Part shown: positions 38,546 through 50,500 of the stretch, piece by piece
How the letters are laid out: each line of letters begins with the position of its first letter
Numbering within the stretch: the stretch's first letter is position 1
NCBI RefSeq assembly: GCF_958295425.1
Contig: NC_081154.1
Location: 12,250,938-12,314,937 of the forward strand
Length of the DNA stretch: 64,000 bases
DNA from: Solea solea
Lineage: Eukaryota > Chordata > Actinopteri > Pleuronectiformes > Soleidae
Reading direction: 5' to 3'
Position numbers and translations under genes: made by a program
Notes under the pieces: generated by a model
The model's database searches: none
What the model was told of the DNA's origin: nothing
The model's input: only the letters and a program-made list of their open reading frames with translations

Positions 38546-41489
38546 AAAAATCACGTGATCACATACAGTCAATGCATCACTAAGCACAGACTGTAATGAT
38601 GAAAATAAAAAAGCAATAAAAGTTACACTGTCGGGGCAACAACTTAGTAGCTTCCTCAATAAACTTAAATCGTTTCAAGATTGAAAAATTGAGGATGCAA
38701 TGAATTGTGGAATCAAATGAAATAGTTGACACGATAACCGTAAGCGCATCACTAGACCAGTAAAGATGCACAACCCTGTGAACTAATCGCCTAATTATGA
38801 ATAAAGAAACAAATGAATATATTATGTTGGAAAATGTGTCACGCTTTTCTTGTAAATGATTCATTTTTATCAGTTAGTATTCATTAGGACTGCGGAATAA
38901 AAACGACAAGATTATTCTACGGCAGCAAGACTCCACTTAAAGTGCATCAACAACGATACAGCGTAATCACCATGCCCTAAAGACGAGTCATAAAGAGTCC
39001 GGTTTCTCAGCACAGGTGGATTGTTCACTGGTGGAAATCCTTCCTGATTAAAACGACGGTCCACATCCAGCTGTTGCATTCGTGTGAATCAGACATCTGA
39101 GGTAGTTAGTCATTCCTGAGGGAACAACAGTTAGTCTGCGCTGCTGGGCTTGAGCTCAAAGCCCGCAGGAGACGCACAGAGAGAAAGTAACAGGTGTTGC
39201 TGTGATGCACGCGGAGCTGCCTCGTGGTGAGCGTACCTGTCCGTGTTCATCTCTTACACACACATACACACACAAACGCCATGCATACACAAGTCCTCCA
39301 GATGGCTGTAATACAGGATCAGTGAATCAGTCGTCTGGCGGCCATTGTGAGGGCGTAAAAGGGAAAAAAAAAAGAAAAAAGAAACAGCTTGTGATTTGTG
39401 ATTTGTTCATGAGCCAATGACCAGGCAAAGTTGTCCCACTGATCGCATGTAACAGAATGATAAGGCTGTCATGGTGATTGTCTCCACGCGAGGAGAAAAC
39501 ACACACACACACACATGATGTAAGGCTCTACTTTTTGGTTCACACACACAGGTTAAATCCCGCACAGGGCCCATTTGGCTACTAACTCATCTTCGTCCAG
39601 GTTCACACCTCAGCCAGGTCCGCGCTTGGCAAGCGGACACAGAGCAGCTGAACTTGAAGCACAAATCTGGAGCATTGTCTTTCATGCTCATCTGCTGAGA
39701 CCACACACTCCGCACTGTCCAACAAAGCCTGACCCTTTGTTTCTATTGCGTTTCTTTCACTAAAAAAACACTTTTATCATCTAAGATAGTTTCCAATATG
39801 ATCCAGATCATCTATTTTATCCCCCCCAATATTATATCTTCACAAACTGTTGTTTTTTGCTGTTTTACAAAGGCATTTGAGGGAAAATGATCATAAATGC
39901 TGTATCTAAGGTGGCCAGATGACAACGCTGATCGAGCCTTTTAAGTCCTCGATATGTATTTAGCATAATTTGGCCTGTCTGCAAATAACGAGACAGGGAG
40001 CCGGTTGGAAGTGTTTTGTTTTTTTTATCAAAAGCTGCTAGTTAGCTCAATCAAAGCAGCTGCCGGAGAGCATCAGCTTTAATTCAGCGATACGGGGACG
40101 AGAGAAGAGCATTCTCTCTTCTCTCCTTCTGAGTGCCTCTTTCTCTGGGGTGAGATTAATTTCTGTCATGTGCAGAGATTTGGTGTGATCCCGCTCGGCT
40201 CATGTTCCTCCCACCCTTAATGTTTATGACGGAGCAGCAACTGTGTTGCTGTGGGGCTGCGAGGGAGGACCGTTCTGCTCTTTTTTTCCCCCCCTTTGCT
40301 AAGATTGTTGTTTTGATTGTAGACTACACCAGTGTTTCCCCTCTGGGTTAGATCAAAGCCGCTGTAATCTAGTCAGATAATGTTTTAATCAACAGCTGCA
40401 TTTTATTCCTGTCACGTTACATGAGGCCACTGTATGGCTGTGTAATTAGGAATATAATTTATCTTTATTAGTTACCGAAAAGACACACACAACAGTTTAG
40501 CAGACAATTATTCTTTTTAGTAATTATATTTTATAGTATATTTTTTGTTTAAACTGAAACATTTGAATAATAAAGAATTAAGCATACAACTAGCAGTTAG
40601 TCTACTCTTACTGGCTTTAAAAAGTGGGATGTAAAATCACATGTTTCTTGTCCCTTATGTCATATTCATTTAAGTAATACATCCAGACTATATAAACCGA
40701 GATGTTATCAAATACTGAAGATTGACTTGTAAATGTAAACCAAGCATTTCCATCAAAGATCTTTCACCAGCGTTGCACATTAATGTATAGTAATGCTCTC
40801 CTAACCCTGAGCAGCATATAGTTTTGCTTGCAACCACATCTCAGCTGAACATATTGAAAAATTCCTCTGCCGTTTAACTAGAATCTGTATCCTTTTTCAT
40901 CAGTGGGGTGAAATTACATTTTCTGTTCTATCCGTTCTCCCCTCTCGCTCTCGCGCACCATCCCTCCCTCTTCTCTCACTCAGCTGCACACTCGTCTTCT
41001 CTCCAAAAAACAAGCAGGCTGTCGCCTCTCCCTTCTGTCTGCCCCATCTGTGATGCAGTATGGACCACTGGCTTTGTAATGATAGGCAGGAGGAGTGCGG
41101 GACTATGCATGAGACAGAGCAAGAATGAACCAACCCTGCTAAAATGGAAGACAAAACTCAAATCAGTTGCCTCATCGAGCCTTGCAGAGGCGCAGCCCCG
41201 CTAATAAAAAGCTTTGCAGTTGTGTCCCTCGCTCTGCCCCATTGGTTGTCCCACCCATGTAAATGTGTGACATGCGAGGTGGTACAGAGGCAGGGACTGG
41301 TGTCTTGATTCCACAGCAGATGTGAACCGTACGAAAGCCATCAGACCAGAATTGGTACCATGTGTTTTTCCTCTCCTCGTCGCCCCCTCCCCCTCCTCCC
41401 CCGCCCCGCGCTTGTGTGAGCAAGAAAGGGCCCAGCGGCTCGTTAAAACTTTAATATACTGTACAATCACAGTAATTGAGTAGAATTTT

Positions 41490-42260
41490 CAAGATCTCCC
41501 AGTCATGGTTTTAATTTATGAAGTCCCTATGAAAATTTAATGGATCAGCAGTTGTAGAGTAGTGGCTATGTAAATCATTCTGCAGCTATCCCTGCCTGCT
41601 CTGCCTGCCAAGTCCCGCCGTTAGCGTCCTGTGCCCTAGAAAGATGGCCAGATTGCTCCAAAGGCATGACTGTTGCTGGACGTCTGTTCAACACATTGTT
41701 ACCCAGAGGTCTTTCACAGAGCTGCATGATTGGCTGTGAGGTGGTGAGGTAGTGAGCGCTGGCACGACTTGTTATGCTGTTCACCAAATATCCACTGTGC
41801 GAGTTTGGAGGGTTCTTCTCTCTCCACTATATTATTCATGCTCGCAAGTACAGGGTCCCTGTTGCTTGATGATTGTAATATAGCATGCTCACTTAATTAT
41901 GGAGCTCTCATGAGAGGCATATCAGAGGATGTAGACAAGATGAATATGGTTCCCCAGCTTCTCCTGCTTATGAATTGTGGGAAATGCAGCAATTTGCATG
42001 GCAGGAGATATGAGGTGTCATATCCTTGTTTCGGTTTTAACAACACCAGCCCCAGCTTACTTGAGATGTTTATTATTGTTATTAATATTTTGTCTGGGAA
42101 GCGGGGATCTGAGTGACACGCAGCCCTGGAAGGGGCTTATTAAAAGAAGTTATTGTTGGCGATTGCCGTGGAGAGATTCAACGCGGTGATTAATGGTGTG
42201 TTGTACAGGCTGACAAAAAAGCGCAGGGAGACTCAGACCAGGGAGGATAGTGCTGAGAAA
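41490..42260. promoter_or_regulatory. candidate enhancer-like AT-motif block upstream of RIBEYE
   Basis: A non-coding block free of simple repeats, rich in homeodomain-type cores. TTAATTA is at 41893-41899 (RAX/VSX/LHX-type) and a perfect octamer ATTTGCAT at 41992-41999 (POU-type). It looks like conserved non-coding sequence by texture only; no alignment was possible. Confidence 0.2.
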
Positions 42261-43345
42261 TCACCACATTGAATTTGCTAGGTATGATTTACCTTCAGTG
42301 AGAGAAATCATCCTTCAGATGAGCATTGTTGTGGAATGTGCTGGGATATAGGGAAAATGATTTCTATTTGTTTTGACCCACTTAATGTTTTCCAATTTGG
42401 ATATTCCGAAATTAAACAATCTGTTTTTGTGTTTTTTTGTGTGTGTTTGGTCTTGCATGACTTAAGCTCTTAAATGGAAAAAAAGTTGCATTTCCCTCTG
42501 TGGCTCGACAGGTAGCAGGAAAACAAAGCTGTCACTTGTCACTCCTAAACCGTGATAAATGTCGTCCATCTTAGTCACGCTGTCTTTGTGTCTCAGCTAC
42601 AGGAGCATCCAGATTGCGTCCGTGGAGAAGTGCCGCAGAAAACCCTCCCTTTAAATCCCTGTTGGCCATTTCAAACAAAAATAAAGTACAGATTAGAAAC
42701 AGGCTTGTAGCCATCTACTTGTCATGGTCCAGTGCAGTCCAATCATATCGTCTTCTCTCCATGCCTTGTCCTATCCCACACTCTCTGTCTTGTCGGGGAA
42801 GTTGAAGCTGGCAGCCCAGCGGCCTTATCAGCTTTTTTTTTTCCCATCACACACTTATCACTGGCCCCCTTTTCTTCTCCTGCTGCCTCCTGTTTTTTTG
42901 TTTACATTGCTCTTGTCATGGCAAGTAAACACCAGCAGTTATCTCTGATGGCAACATCTCAGATAAAGCCACATCTGCTCCCTTCTGCATTCTGTGTATG
43001 TGGGAGAGGAACAGGAAGGGGGAACAAGACTCACTTAGTTCAAGTGTAGTTCACACTGATTCATTCTGTGAATTAACATTTTGTGGAGGAGCATGACCTC
43101 ACCATGACAGTGATGTGCTGTATATGACACATTATTATTTGTTTTTTATTTTGCAACTCCTAAATTAGGCTCAACTGAAGTAGTGTAAATCAAACATATT
43201 TGGCGCTTTCTCAGCCTGGGGTTTATTGTACTTTCATTCAAAGGCTTCATTACTCAAACGTGGATATGACTGATTCAGACACTGTATTTGTGTCTAGAAA
43301 TTGTATGTTATGGGTATTTATGGGTATCTAATTATTTGTGTTTAG

Positions 43346-43520
43346 TAGGGCTGTCATTTTTTCTAAAACTCAAGATTGAACCAATATAACATGACACACT
43401 TTTCCTTGGAACATTTTCAGATCCTCTGCTGGACCATGTGGTATTTATCTCAGACAGCCTGATGCTCTTCAAAGCTGTATATTGTGAAATCAAACTGGTG
43501 ATAGGCCTGGTTTTTACATG
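43346..43520 (+). mobile_element. family 3 hAT-like dispersed element
   Basis: Starts TAGGGCTGTCATTTTTTC and keeps CCTCTGCTGGAC...GACAGCCTGATG...GCTGTATATTGTGAAAT at 43433-43508, aligned without gaps to 32278-32353. It is shorter than the other copy because the middle is missing. The right edge is approximate. Confidence 0.45.
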
Positions 43521-43859
43521 TGTGAATCTGACATAAGCCAGTAGTGGAGGCTGGGCATTGTTCATGTTTGTTGTTTGTTTGTTACCTGGCTTTATTCTAG
43601 TAGCAATCAGACTGAATCTGACCCTCAGCAGTAGATGTGTGTCTGTCTGGCCTCTCTAACCAACCCCTCCCCTCTTTCCCTCTCTCTCAAGGGACACACT
43701 TTAGCCAGTATGTGAGCTCCTGACCTCCCCTGTCCCTCTGGGACGATCCATTCATGCCCAGAGGGATGCCAGCTGCAGGCCAATGAAGTGGTTAGCAGTG
43801 ACCACTAAGCACCATGAACACTGTAGCTTTACACTTTGTGAACACATCCACAGGCCTCA

Positions 43860-44501
43860 GCAACATGCTGGCTATGTACACTATCTCGCTTGAGTAATGT
43901 CACAGGGAGCAGTGGATTTAAGCAGGTTTTAGAGTGATGCTAATCCCCTTGTGGCTAACTCCGTGGACCAGAGCACCGTCTCTGCCAATGGCGTGCATCA
44001 ACCCCACTGGATTAGGGTGTCTCATCCCCTCCTCCATTCTGTTGTCATTGCCAGCATGTGTTTTCAGCCCAATTGTGTTACCTTCGGTCAGACTTTGGAA
44101 TGAAAGCATGATGCCTAGCACAGTCATGATATCTGCTGTAGGATGGAGTAGATCTTCGCCTTAAAGGTGTGTTATTTTTATGTGTGTATGTGTGTGTGTG
44201 TGTGTGCACACTTTCTTTGTGTTTGTCATGTTCCCCTGTCCTCATGGATTTCTAATGTTTCCAGGCCTGAATTATTTAGATATGCTGCCAGCAGGGAGCT
44301 ACATGATAGCACACCTTCAAGAGAGGGGGGGGGGGGGGCCTACAGCTGCAGATCAGGTACAATGGTACCTCATGCTTCACCTTTTCTGCTCGTCTCTGCA
44401 CTCCTCCTTTTCGATTGGGAGTGAGTGTAACTCGAGAGTTGAAATGCAATACCCGGCTCTATTTTCTGCTATTATACTTGTCAGCGTTATTGTCTTCACT
44501 G
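43860..44501 (+). promoter_or_regulatory. candidate RIBEYE internal promoter
   Basis: RIBEYE is transcribed from its own promoter immediately upstream of the A-domain exon. This stretch carries TAATCC at 43941-43946 and GGATTA at 44009-44014, both matching the CRX/OTX bicoid-type core, in opposite orientation 68 bp apart. An inverted CCAAT (ATTGG) lies at about 44414-44418. No clear TATA box is seen. A (TG)n tract (about 44183-44206) and a G14 run (44325-44338) interrupt it. The exact start of transcription is not visible. Confidence 0.4.
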
Positions 44502-46317
44502 ATGCCTAACTCAAGTGAGCAGTCGTATTTTGGTGGCTCTCTGGGCCACCACGGTCCTGAGTGGATTGAAGGCCAGAACCAGAGGGCTTCAAGCCGCTGT
44601 CACTACTGTGGCACCATTGCAGGGCGTAGGAATTCTTTGGCACTGGGTGGAGGAGAGGGTGGAGTCTGGTCTCACCATCACTTAGATCTCAGTGAGAAAC
44701 TGGATCCAGCCCTCCAGACTTCCCAGACACAGCAGAACCGGCATGGACAGCAGCTACTGAAGAAGAACTCCGTGCCCGATCTCAGCAGTAGCATCTACCT
44801 CAGACAAGCGATGGCAAGCCTGGCCTCTGCACCACCTGTGGATTATTATCTGGCTAATGCTACCTTATCAGGGCAGCCACTTGAAGGGTCTGGGTTTTAT
44901 AGTGATAACCAGCACCTGCTCACCAGATCAGCCTCCCATTATGGGCTCAGTGCTAGGGGGGTGAGACCCACCTGGGATCTGGCACAGGCGGGCGCCACTC
45001 CTACCATGCTTGCCTCAGCTTCTACACCTAACCCCGTGCCTCCTCCTCCCCCTCCTCCCCCGCCTCCGCCGCCACCTCCTCCCCCTCCTGTTCATGAGCT
45101 GAGCCGTTTGTACAGGGAAACTCTGGGATCTAAGATGATCCCAGACGTCCAGCGTATTGGTGGCAGCTCTCCTGCTCCTGTAGTCTATGGGGTCCATTCC
45201 CCTTTTACTAGTTACATTGCTGAGCCGTCTCTCTCTGCTCGCCAAGCTTTTAATAATATAAACAGCTTTTCCCAGGACTCCTGTCTGCCAGCTGCCACCA
45301 GTTCTGTGGTGGACCCAGCTTCTCAGGTTATGGACGGAGCTCTTCCACGGGCTTACGGCGCTATAGCGTCCCAACGGCTGCCTTATGACCCAAGCTATGA
45401 CCCCAGCTCAGCCATGGTGGCTGCCACAGCTGGAGTGACCTCCAGCATGCCTCTTCACCATCCAAGTGCTGCAGACCCAAAGAAGATGGTAGACCCAACC
45501 TTTCTGGCTTTTCTGAGAGCTGAGGGTTTGGCTGAGAGCACCATCACTCTCCTGCTGCAACATGGCTTTGATTCAACAGCCCCACTGGGGATGATGGAGG
45601 ACCACGATATACGCTCTGTGGCCCCGAATTTGGCCCAGGCTCGTGTTCTCTCCCGTGTGGTGCTTGCCTGCAAAACAAGTGGGACAGCGTCACGTACTCG
45701 ATCCAACAGCTTTAGCCATCGCAATGACCTCTACATGCAGCCCCAGGGTTTGACCATGGACCCTTGCCTGATGCAGCAACCTCCCAACAGCTTCCAGACC
45801 GTGTCCCCCAGGATGGGAGAATTTCTTGGCAGGAGACCAAGCAGTGCCCCCTCTCAACATCTCTTGGAGACCACCACTTACCCAGGAGCACGGCCCCTAG
45901 TGAGTGGAGCTCTTCCAGTCAGCCCTGGAGGATACAGCAGTGCTGTAACTCAGGGAAGACCCTTCTCCATGTACAATGCCCACACTGGTATTGCCATGTC
46001 TGCTCTTGGACAACAGCCTCCACCAGCCCCAGGCATGCCCGGAGTGGCACCCAAAACCTTTTCTGGCTCATATTCCCCCATGGAGCTGATGAAGAGACCC
46101 CCCAACCTTCCCCAAGCATCGCCAGTCGCACTACCAAGCCCGCTTCACAGCCCCCAAATTCTCCGGAAAGGAATCAATGTTGCTCCTGACACCAGCATTG
46201 CTCCTGTAACTTCTTCCTCCGCTTTCCAAGCTCAAAATCTTAACAACTCCAAGATGGTAGGACGTCGCACTGGTCCACCTGTCATAGTCTCAACCATGGT
46301 CACCACACCTGACACAA
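44502..46317 (+). CDS. ctbp2: RIBEYE A-domain exon (ctbp2 synaptic-ribbon isoform)
   Basis: One uninterrupted exon of 605 codons plus one base. RIBEYE is the main scaffold of synaptic ribbons in photoreceptors, bipolar cells and hair cells; it joins a unique Ser/Pro-rich A-domain to the CtBP2 dehydrogenase-like B-domain. The mammalian A-domain is also a single exon of roughly 560 residues, inside ctbp2. The first in-frame ATG after a stop at 44304 is at 44502 (MPNSSEQSYFGG). Landmarks: a conserved-looking Ser/Leu segment near residues 87-120; an 18-19 residue polyproline run at about 178-197; a SAM-like helical block at 331-391 (starts DPTFLAFLRAEGLAE); a Pro/Ser-rich linker; and an end with MVGRRTGPPVIVSTMVTTPD. 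The frame reaches a stop at 46335, but the donor AA|GTAATG at 46318 ends the exon in phase 1, identical to the CtBP2 first exon. Which fish paralogue (a or b type) it is cannot be told here. Confidence 0.92.
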
Positions 46318-47508
46318 GTAATGTAAAACCTCACTAATTAACAACCCTCTCTCACTAATTTCTTTAAATCATCTCTCCCATTTCATCTATACCTTTTGTA
46401 TTTTCTCTGTAGGTATTCTTAATGTTTTCATTTGTTCAGATTTAGTTCTGTATGTACTAGATTTTTTGGCATATGACAAAACAACAGACAAAATGGAGGA
46501 GTAGCATGTAAGATGCATCTGACACGTTAAGCAGCTTTGAACTGTGAGGTCTTTTTTTCCCTGAAAAAGAATCACACAACTGTTTCTAACGTGTGTTGCA
46601 ACAGAGTTGTGTCATTTGCCTGAGGGGGATCCTGTCTCATCACCAAGTAGAATTTTTATGAGCAGCACTCCAGTTATATTGAGGTCAACATTTTTAGGTA
46701 TTTTTCCTCTTCCATCGTTTTGTGGCCAGAATAATTTTAAAGCAAAAATGTGAATGTGGAAATTTGAATGTTTCTGGTTCTTATAATAGTAGTAGTGTTA
46801 ATTGTATGTTCCTCTTATGCTCTTACATATTTCTAACTATCAGCATGTCTTAACTATTTAAAAGTTTGTTTCCTTTATGCATAATAGCTGTCACTCCATT
46901 TTACACTGGACTCTCTCCTAATCAGTGGCTTAACTGCCTCAAATCCAATTACACTAATTGGATGTATAGTTGTGTAGACTATAATAGGCAACTGTTTTTT
47001 ATAGATGCTGTTGTCTGTTTGAGATTCTGGTTGTACTGCAGCTAGACACTCTTTCACATATGTCTTTGTTTGTTCAAATTCAATCAGTCATTTGAGACAA
47101 TAAGGACATACATTGAATGGGAATTTCCAGAGCCCGTTGCTGAACAGCTGAAGCAGTGTATGGTTGATCGAAATTAGATGATAACCAACAAACAGCCATT
47201 ATTGTGCTCACATGCTAAGTGTGGACCAATTTACATTGTGAATGTTTTGTATCTCTGCAAACAATAAGAGTAAGCATTTTTTTATACATTTATATATATA
47301 TCCAGATTCCTGTGAGGAAATGTATTGTTCTTCTTCAGTAGCCTCAAAGAACATATCATTATTTTTCTGCTGAATGTCTCATACAAGATTAATGGAAGTA
47401 GGGTGGGGTTAGCTTTTTATGTTTTGCTTACAATAAGAGTTGGTTCTTTAGCACACTATCCTCTCAGCTTTTTTGATAAAGGGCTTGATAGCTTATAACA
47501 AGCTGATA

Positions 47509-47517
47509 TTTATTATT

Positions 47518-47570
<53 letters not shown>

Positions 47571-47583
47571 TAATAACAATAAC
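47509..47583. repeat. (TTA)n/(AAT)n tract with palindrome
   Basis: TAT repeats turn into AAT repeats at 47520/47521, giving a perfect 20-bp palindrome at 47511-47530 followed by about 45 bp of AAT units. Confidence 0.95.
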
Positions 47584-50500
47584 TTCGATTGATATAGCGC
47601 CTTTGATTTCCCTCCTGATGAGAGCTCATGAGCTTAGACAAGAATTGAATCTTTTAACCTCCCTTTCAGCTATGTGACCCAGCATCTTGTCAGCTCCTGT
47701 AATGGCTCTGTAGGCTGCTACACTTGCTATAGAGCAATGACTTTTATGAACTGGGTTGTTGTGAAGGACAGCTTTTTGAGCTTCACGAAATTACATATAC
47801 ACAGTTTCCAATGTCAAAGTGGAAGCCATTTTTAACCTCTCAAACACGCTCTTAAGCACAACAAGCTCATTTGTATGGAGCTGACATTTGTTGCTTCGCT
47901 AACTTCATCTGATAATGGGGTAGTCCTTGCAGACAGATAGAAAAGCGTACTTCTTAATTGTGTGTTGCCAGGCAACCTGGGTCTCACTGTTAATCAGAGA
48001 TAGATAATCTTCACATTTAAGGAAATGGGAAGTGGCGCCCTGCATGTTGTATAGTGTTGCACATTTATTTTGTACACTTGTTACTCCTTTTTTTTTTCTT
48101 GAACGGCCATTTGCAGTTTGGAGCTGGAGAAAATTGAGTGAAAATAATAAGATCTTGCAAGGCACTAAATAGAAACATTTCTTTTACACCCTCTCTCTCT
48201 CTTGCTTCTCACTTTTTGCAAAGGGTGTATTACTCCAGTGAACAGGTTCTCTTATTACATGCATGGTGTTTTATGATCAGACATGCATATTAATGAAAGC
48301 CGACACATTACTCCTTTTTCAAATGCTGAATAAACTGAATCACCAATCGTCTTTTTATCATCTTAACACCAAAGTGTACATTTTCACCTAGCCATTGAGG
48401 TATCCACATATCAATATTGTTGAATTCTTATTCCATCTCAGAGCAGACTTGTGGGAGGACCCTGCATGTGTACTCCTCTCCTCTGGGCACTGTCTTGGTT
48501 GGCTAAAACTCTAAGTAGCGTTAGTAATGGCATTAAACCTTTTGAGGCAAGCTTAGTTACAGCAGTTCTCTTCCACCTAAAGCAGGGGAGAGCGCTTGCA
48601 GCACTCACATTGGCCATGGAGGTGCCTGTCAGTAGCATCTCACAGAGCGGCACAGGTGGGTGAAACGAGCATTAGTGTCACGTGAAGCGGAGTAGCCACT
48701 CGGCGAGCTAGAGACACAATTGGCTAGTGACTTGCATGGTGTGCGTGCTCGGTAGATTAACTTAAGGTGGTGCGTGTTGTCTTCCAGTGCCGGCACGTGG
48801 TTTCCTTGTGGAGATAATCCACAGAACATCTTCAGCTGTGCTTTTCTGGGCTAGAGCATTAGGGGATATGCAGGCGATGGTGGTGGTGGTAGTGGTGTTC
48901 GGGGCAGGGCTTGTAGCTTACAGAAAAGAGAGAGACAGAGCAGAATTTGGCACCAGGCCCTCATAGCCTTATGGGATTTGTCATCTGACGTTCACCTTTA
49001 GAAGTCTGTTTTCTTGGTGATACGACACACAGGTTGTATAACAGGTTGGTCAAAACATGCCAGGTCACTTTTTTCATCCTTTTTGACAGGAAGCCACGAC
49101 TGTGGCGGCTAACACTTATGTAACCTTGAATGAGAGGGGCCTGAATGAGATTTCAGTTTCCCTACTTGTGTTTGGAAGGGCATCCACAATGATGCATACC
49201 TAATATGCTCTCAGCTGTCCTTGGCTAAACTGCTTTGTTCAGGTGTTTGACATTGATTTTAATGTGCATCTAAGAGAACATCCCTTGTGTGTCAGTGTAG
49301 ACTTAGACCCTGGTTCTGGACATACCTATAGTGTTTCAGACACAAGATAGTATCCATATTCCTATACAGTAGCGATGAAGCGCTTTATAATTTTAGCTAG
49401 GACATTCTCTTAGGAATCTCAATACTTCTGCAAACACAAATGCAGTCTAATAAACAAATGGTTGCCCCTGCTGCCACCTTGTAGAAAGTGATGCCCCTAT
49501 TAATTTTAGGTCATTGGGTCATTGGAGAAGGAAATACATGGTTCAGTATTGTGTGTGTGTGTATGTGTGTATGTGTGTGTGTGTGTGTGTCTCCATCCTG
49601 CTACACATTTAGACAGATATGCTTCTCTCAGCAGCAGGAAGTGTTTATCTTCATCTAAGGCTGACAGCAGGACATGGGGACAAGCCCTTATGTTTCCTCT
49701 TTGTGACCAGAACTACATACCATAAATATATAGTGTGTACACTGTATAGAGCAGTCAGAAACGTCTAGGACATTGCTATGATTCTCATTCTTTTAGCTTT
49801 TATTTAGCTGAGCAGCAATCAAATGTATATTCAATTTAATTTATTTTCTGGCTTTCTTTTGAAGTTGTTGTCCTAAGGTAAAACTTGAGGGACAGAAGCA
49901 ACAAGGACTCACTGGATTGTCAGGGTTGTTGTGGCTAACGGCTTACGTTACCTGTCCAGGAAAAGGCTACGAATTAGGAGGAGGGAAATCCTAGTGGGCC
50001 ATCTGTGTGTGTGTGTGTATTAATGGTTGCATGGATTTATGTGTGTGTGCATTGTACAATATAGGCATCATGTGTCAACGGGACTCTTGTCATCCTCACT
50101 AATCCCACTGATATGAATGAGTGGAGACAAACGAGAGTCTGGCTCACATGGCCTCGGTTTGGGGTTATTACAGGAAATGTAGCCGTACAATGCTCAGTGT
50201 AACCCTGAGCATGTGATGACATGGTGCACAGATGAAGTGTATGTAGGACGCATGCTTACAGCGTTTAGCTCATTACAAATAGATGCATTTTTGCACACGC
50301 TGTGTCTTCAGCACATTCACTTTAAAAATGATCCTTTCAGAGGGTTGCCATCCAGTAAATGATCAGTCCAGGAAGAGGAAGTTCCTTCCTTTCATCCTAC
50401 CTATTGATTGATTTCCTTCCTATCTCCCTAACTTCAAGATACAGGGAATTAGTACACAACAAATCCAGACTAAAATCATAATATATCACATTTCCACATG

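Larger units (their letters stand above)
36534..43859 (+). other. ctbp2 intron between CtBP2 first coding exon and RIBEYE promoter
   Basis: Starts with donor GTGAAG. It contains TG/CA microsatellites (about 37250, 39250, 39500), a possible palindromic MITE (38400) and a family 3 element (43346). The repeat-poor block 41490-42260 is listed separately. No further exon is recognised. Confidence 0.7.

Noticed and set aside
44415..44501. Upstream extension of the RIBEYE frame (hydrophobic, signal-like)
   Set aside because: There is no ATG in this stretch; it opens only with TTG, which is not expected to initiate here. The first ATG is 44502.
45015..45374. 119-codon minus-strand frame (Arg/Gly-rich)
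   Set aside because: It is the antisense of the polyproline CCN run in RIBEYE; composition fully explains the open frame.
45764..46189. 141-codon + strand frame overlapping the RIBEYE exon
   Set aside because: It is a shifted-frame shadow of the Pro/Ser-rich RIBEYE coding sequence, without domain character.
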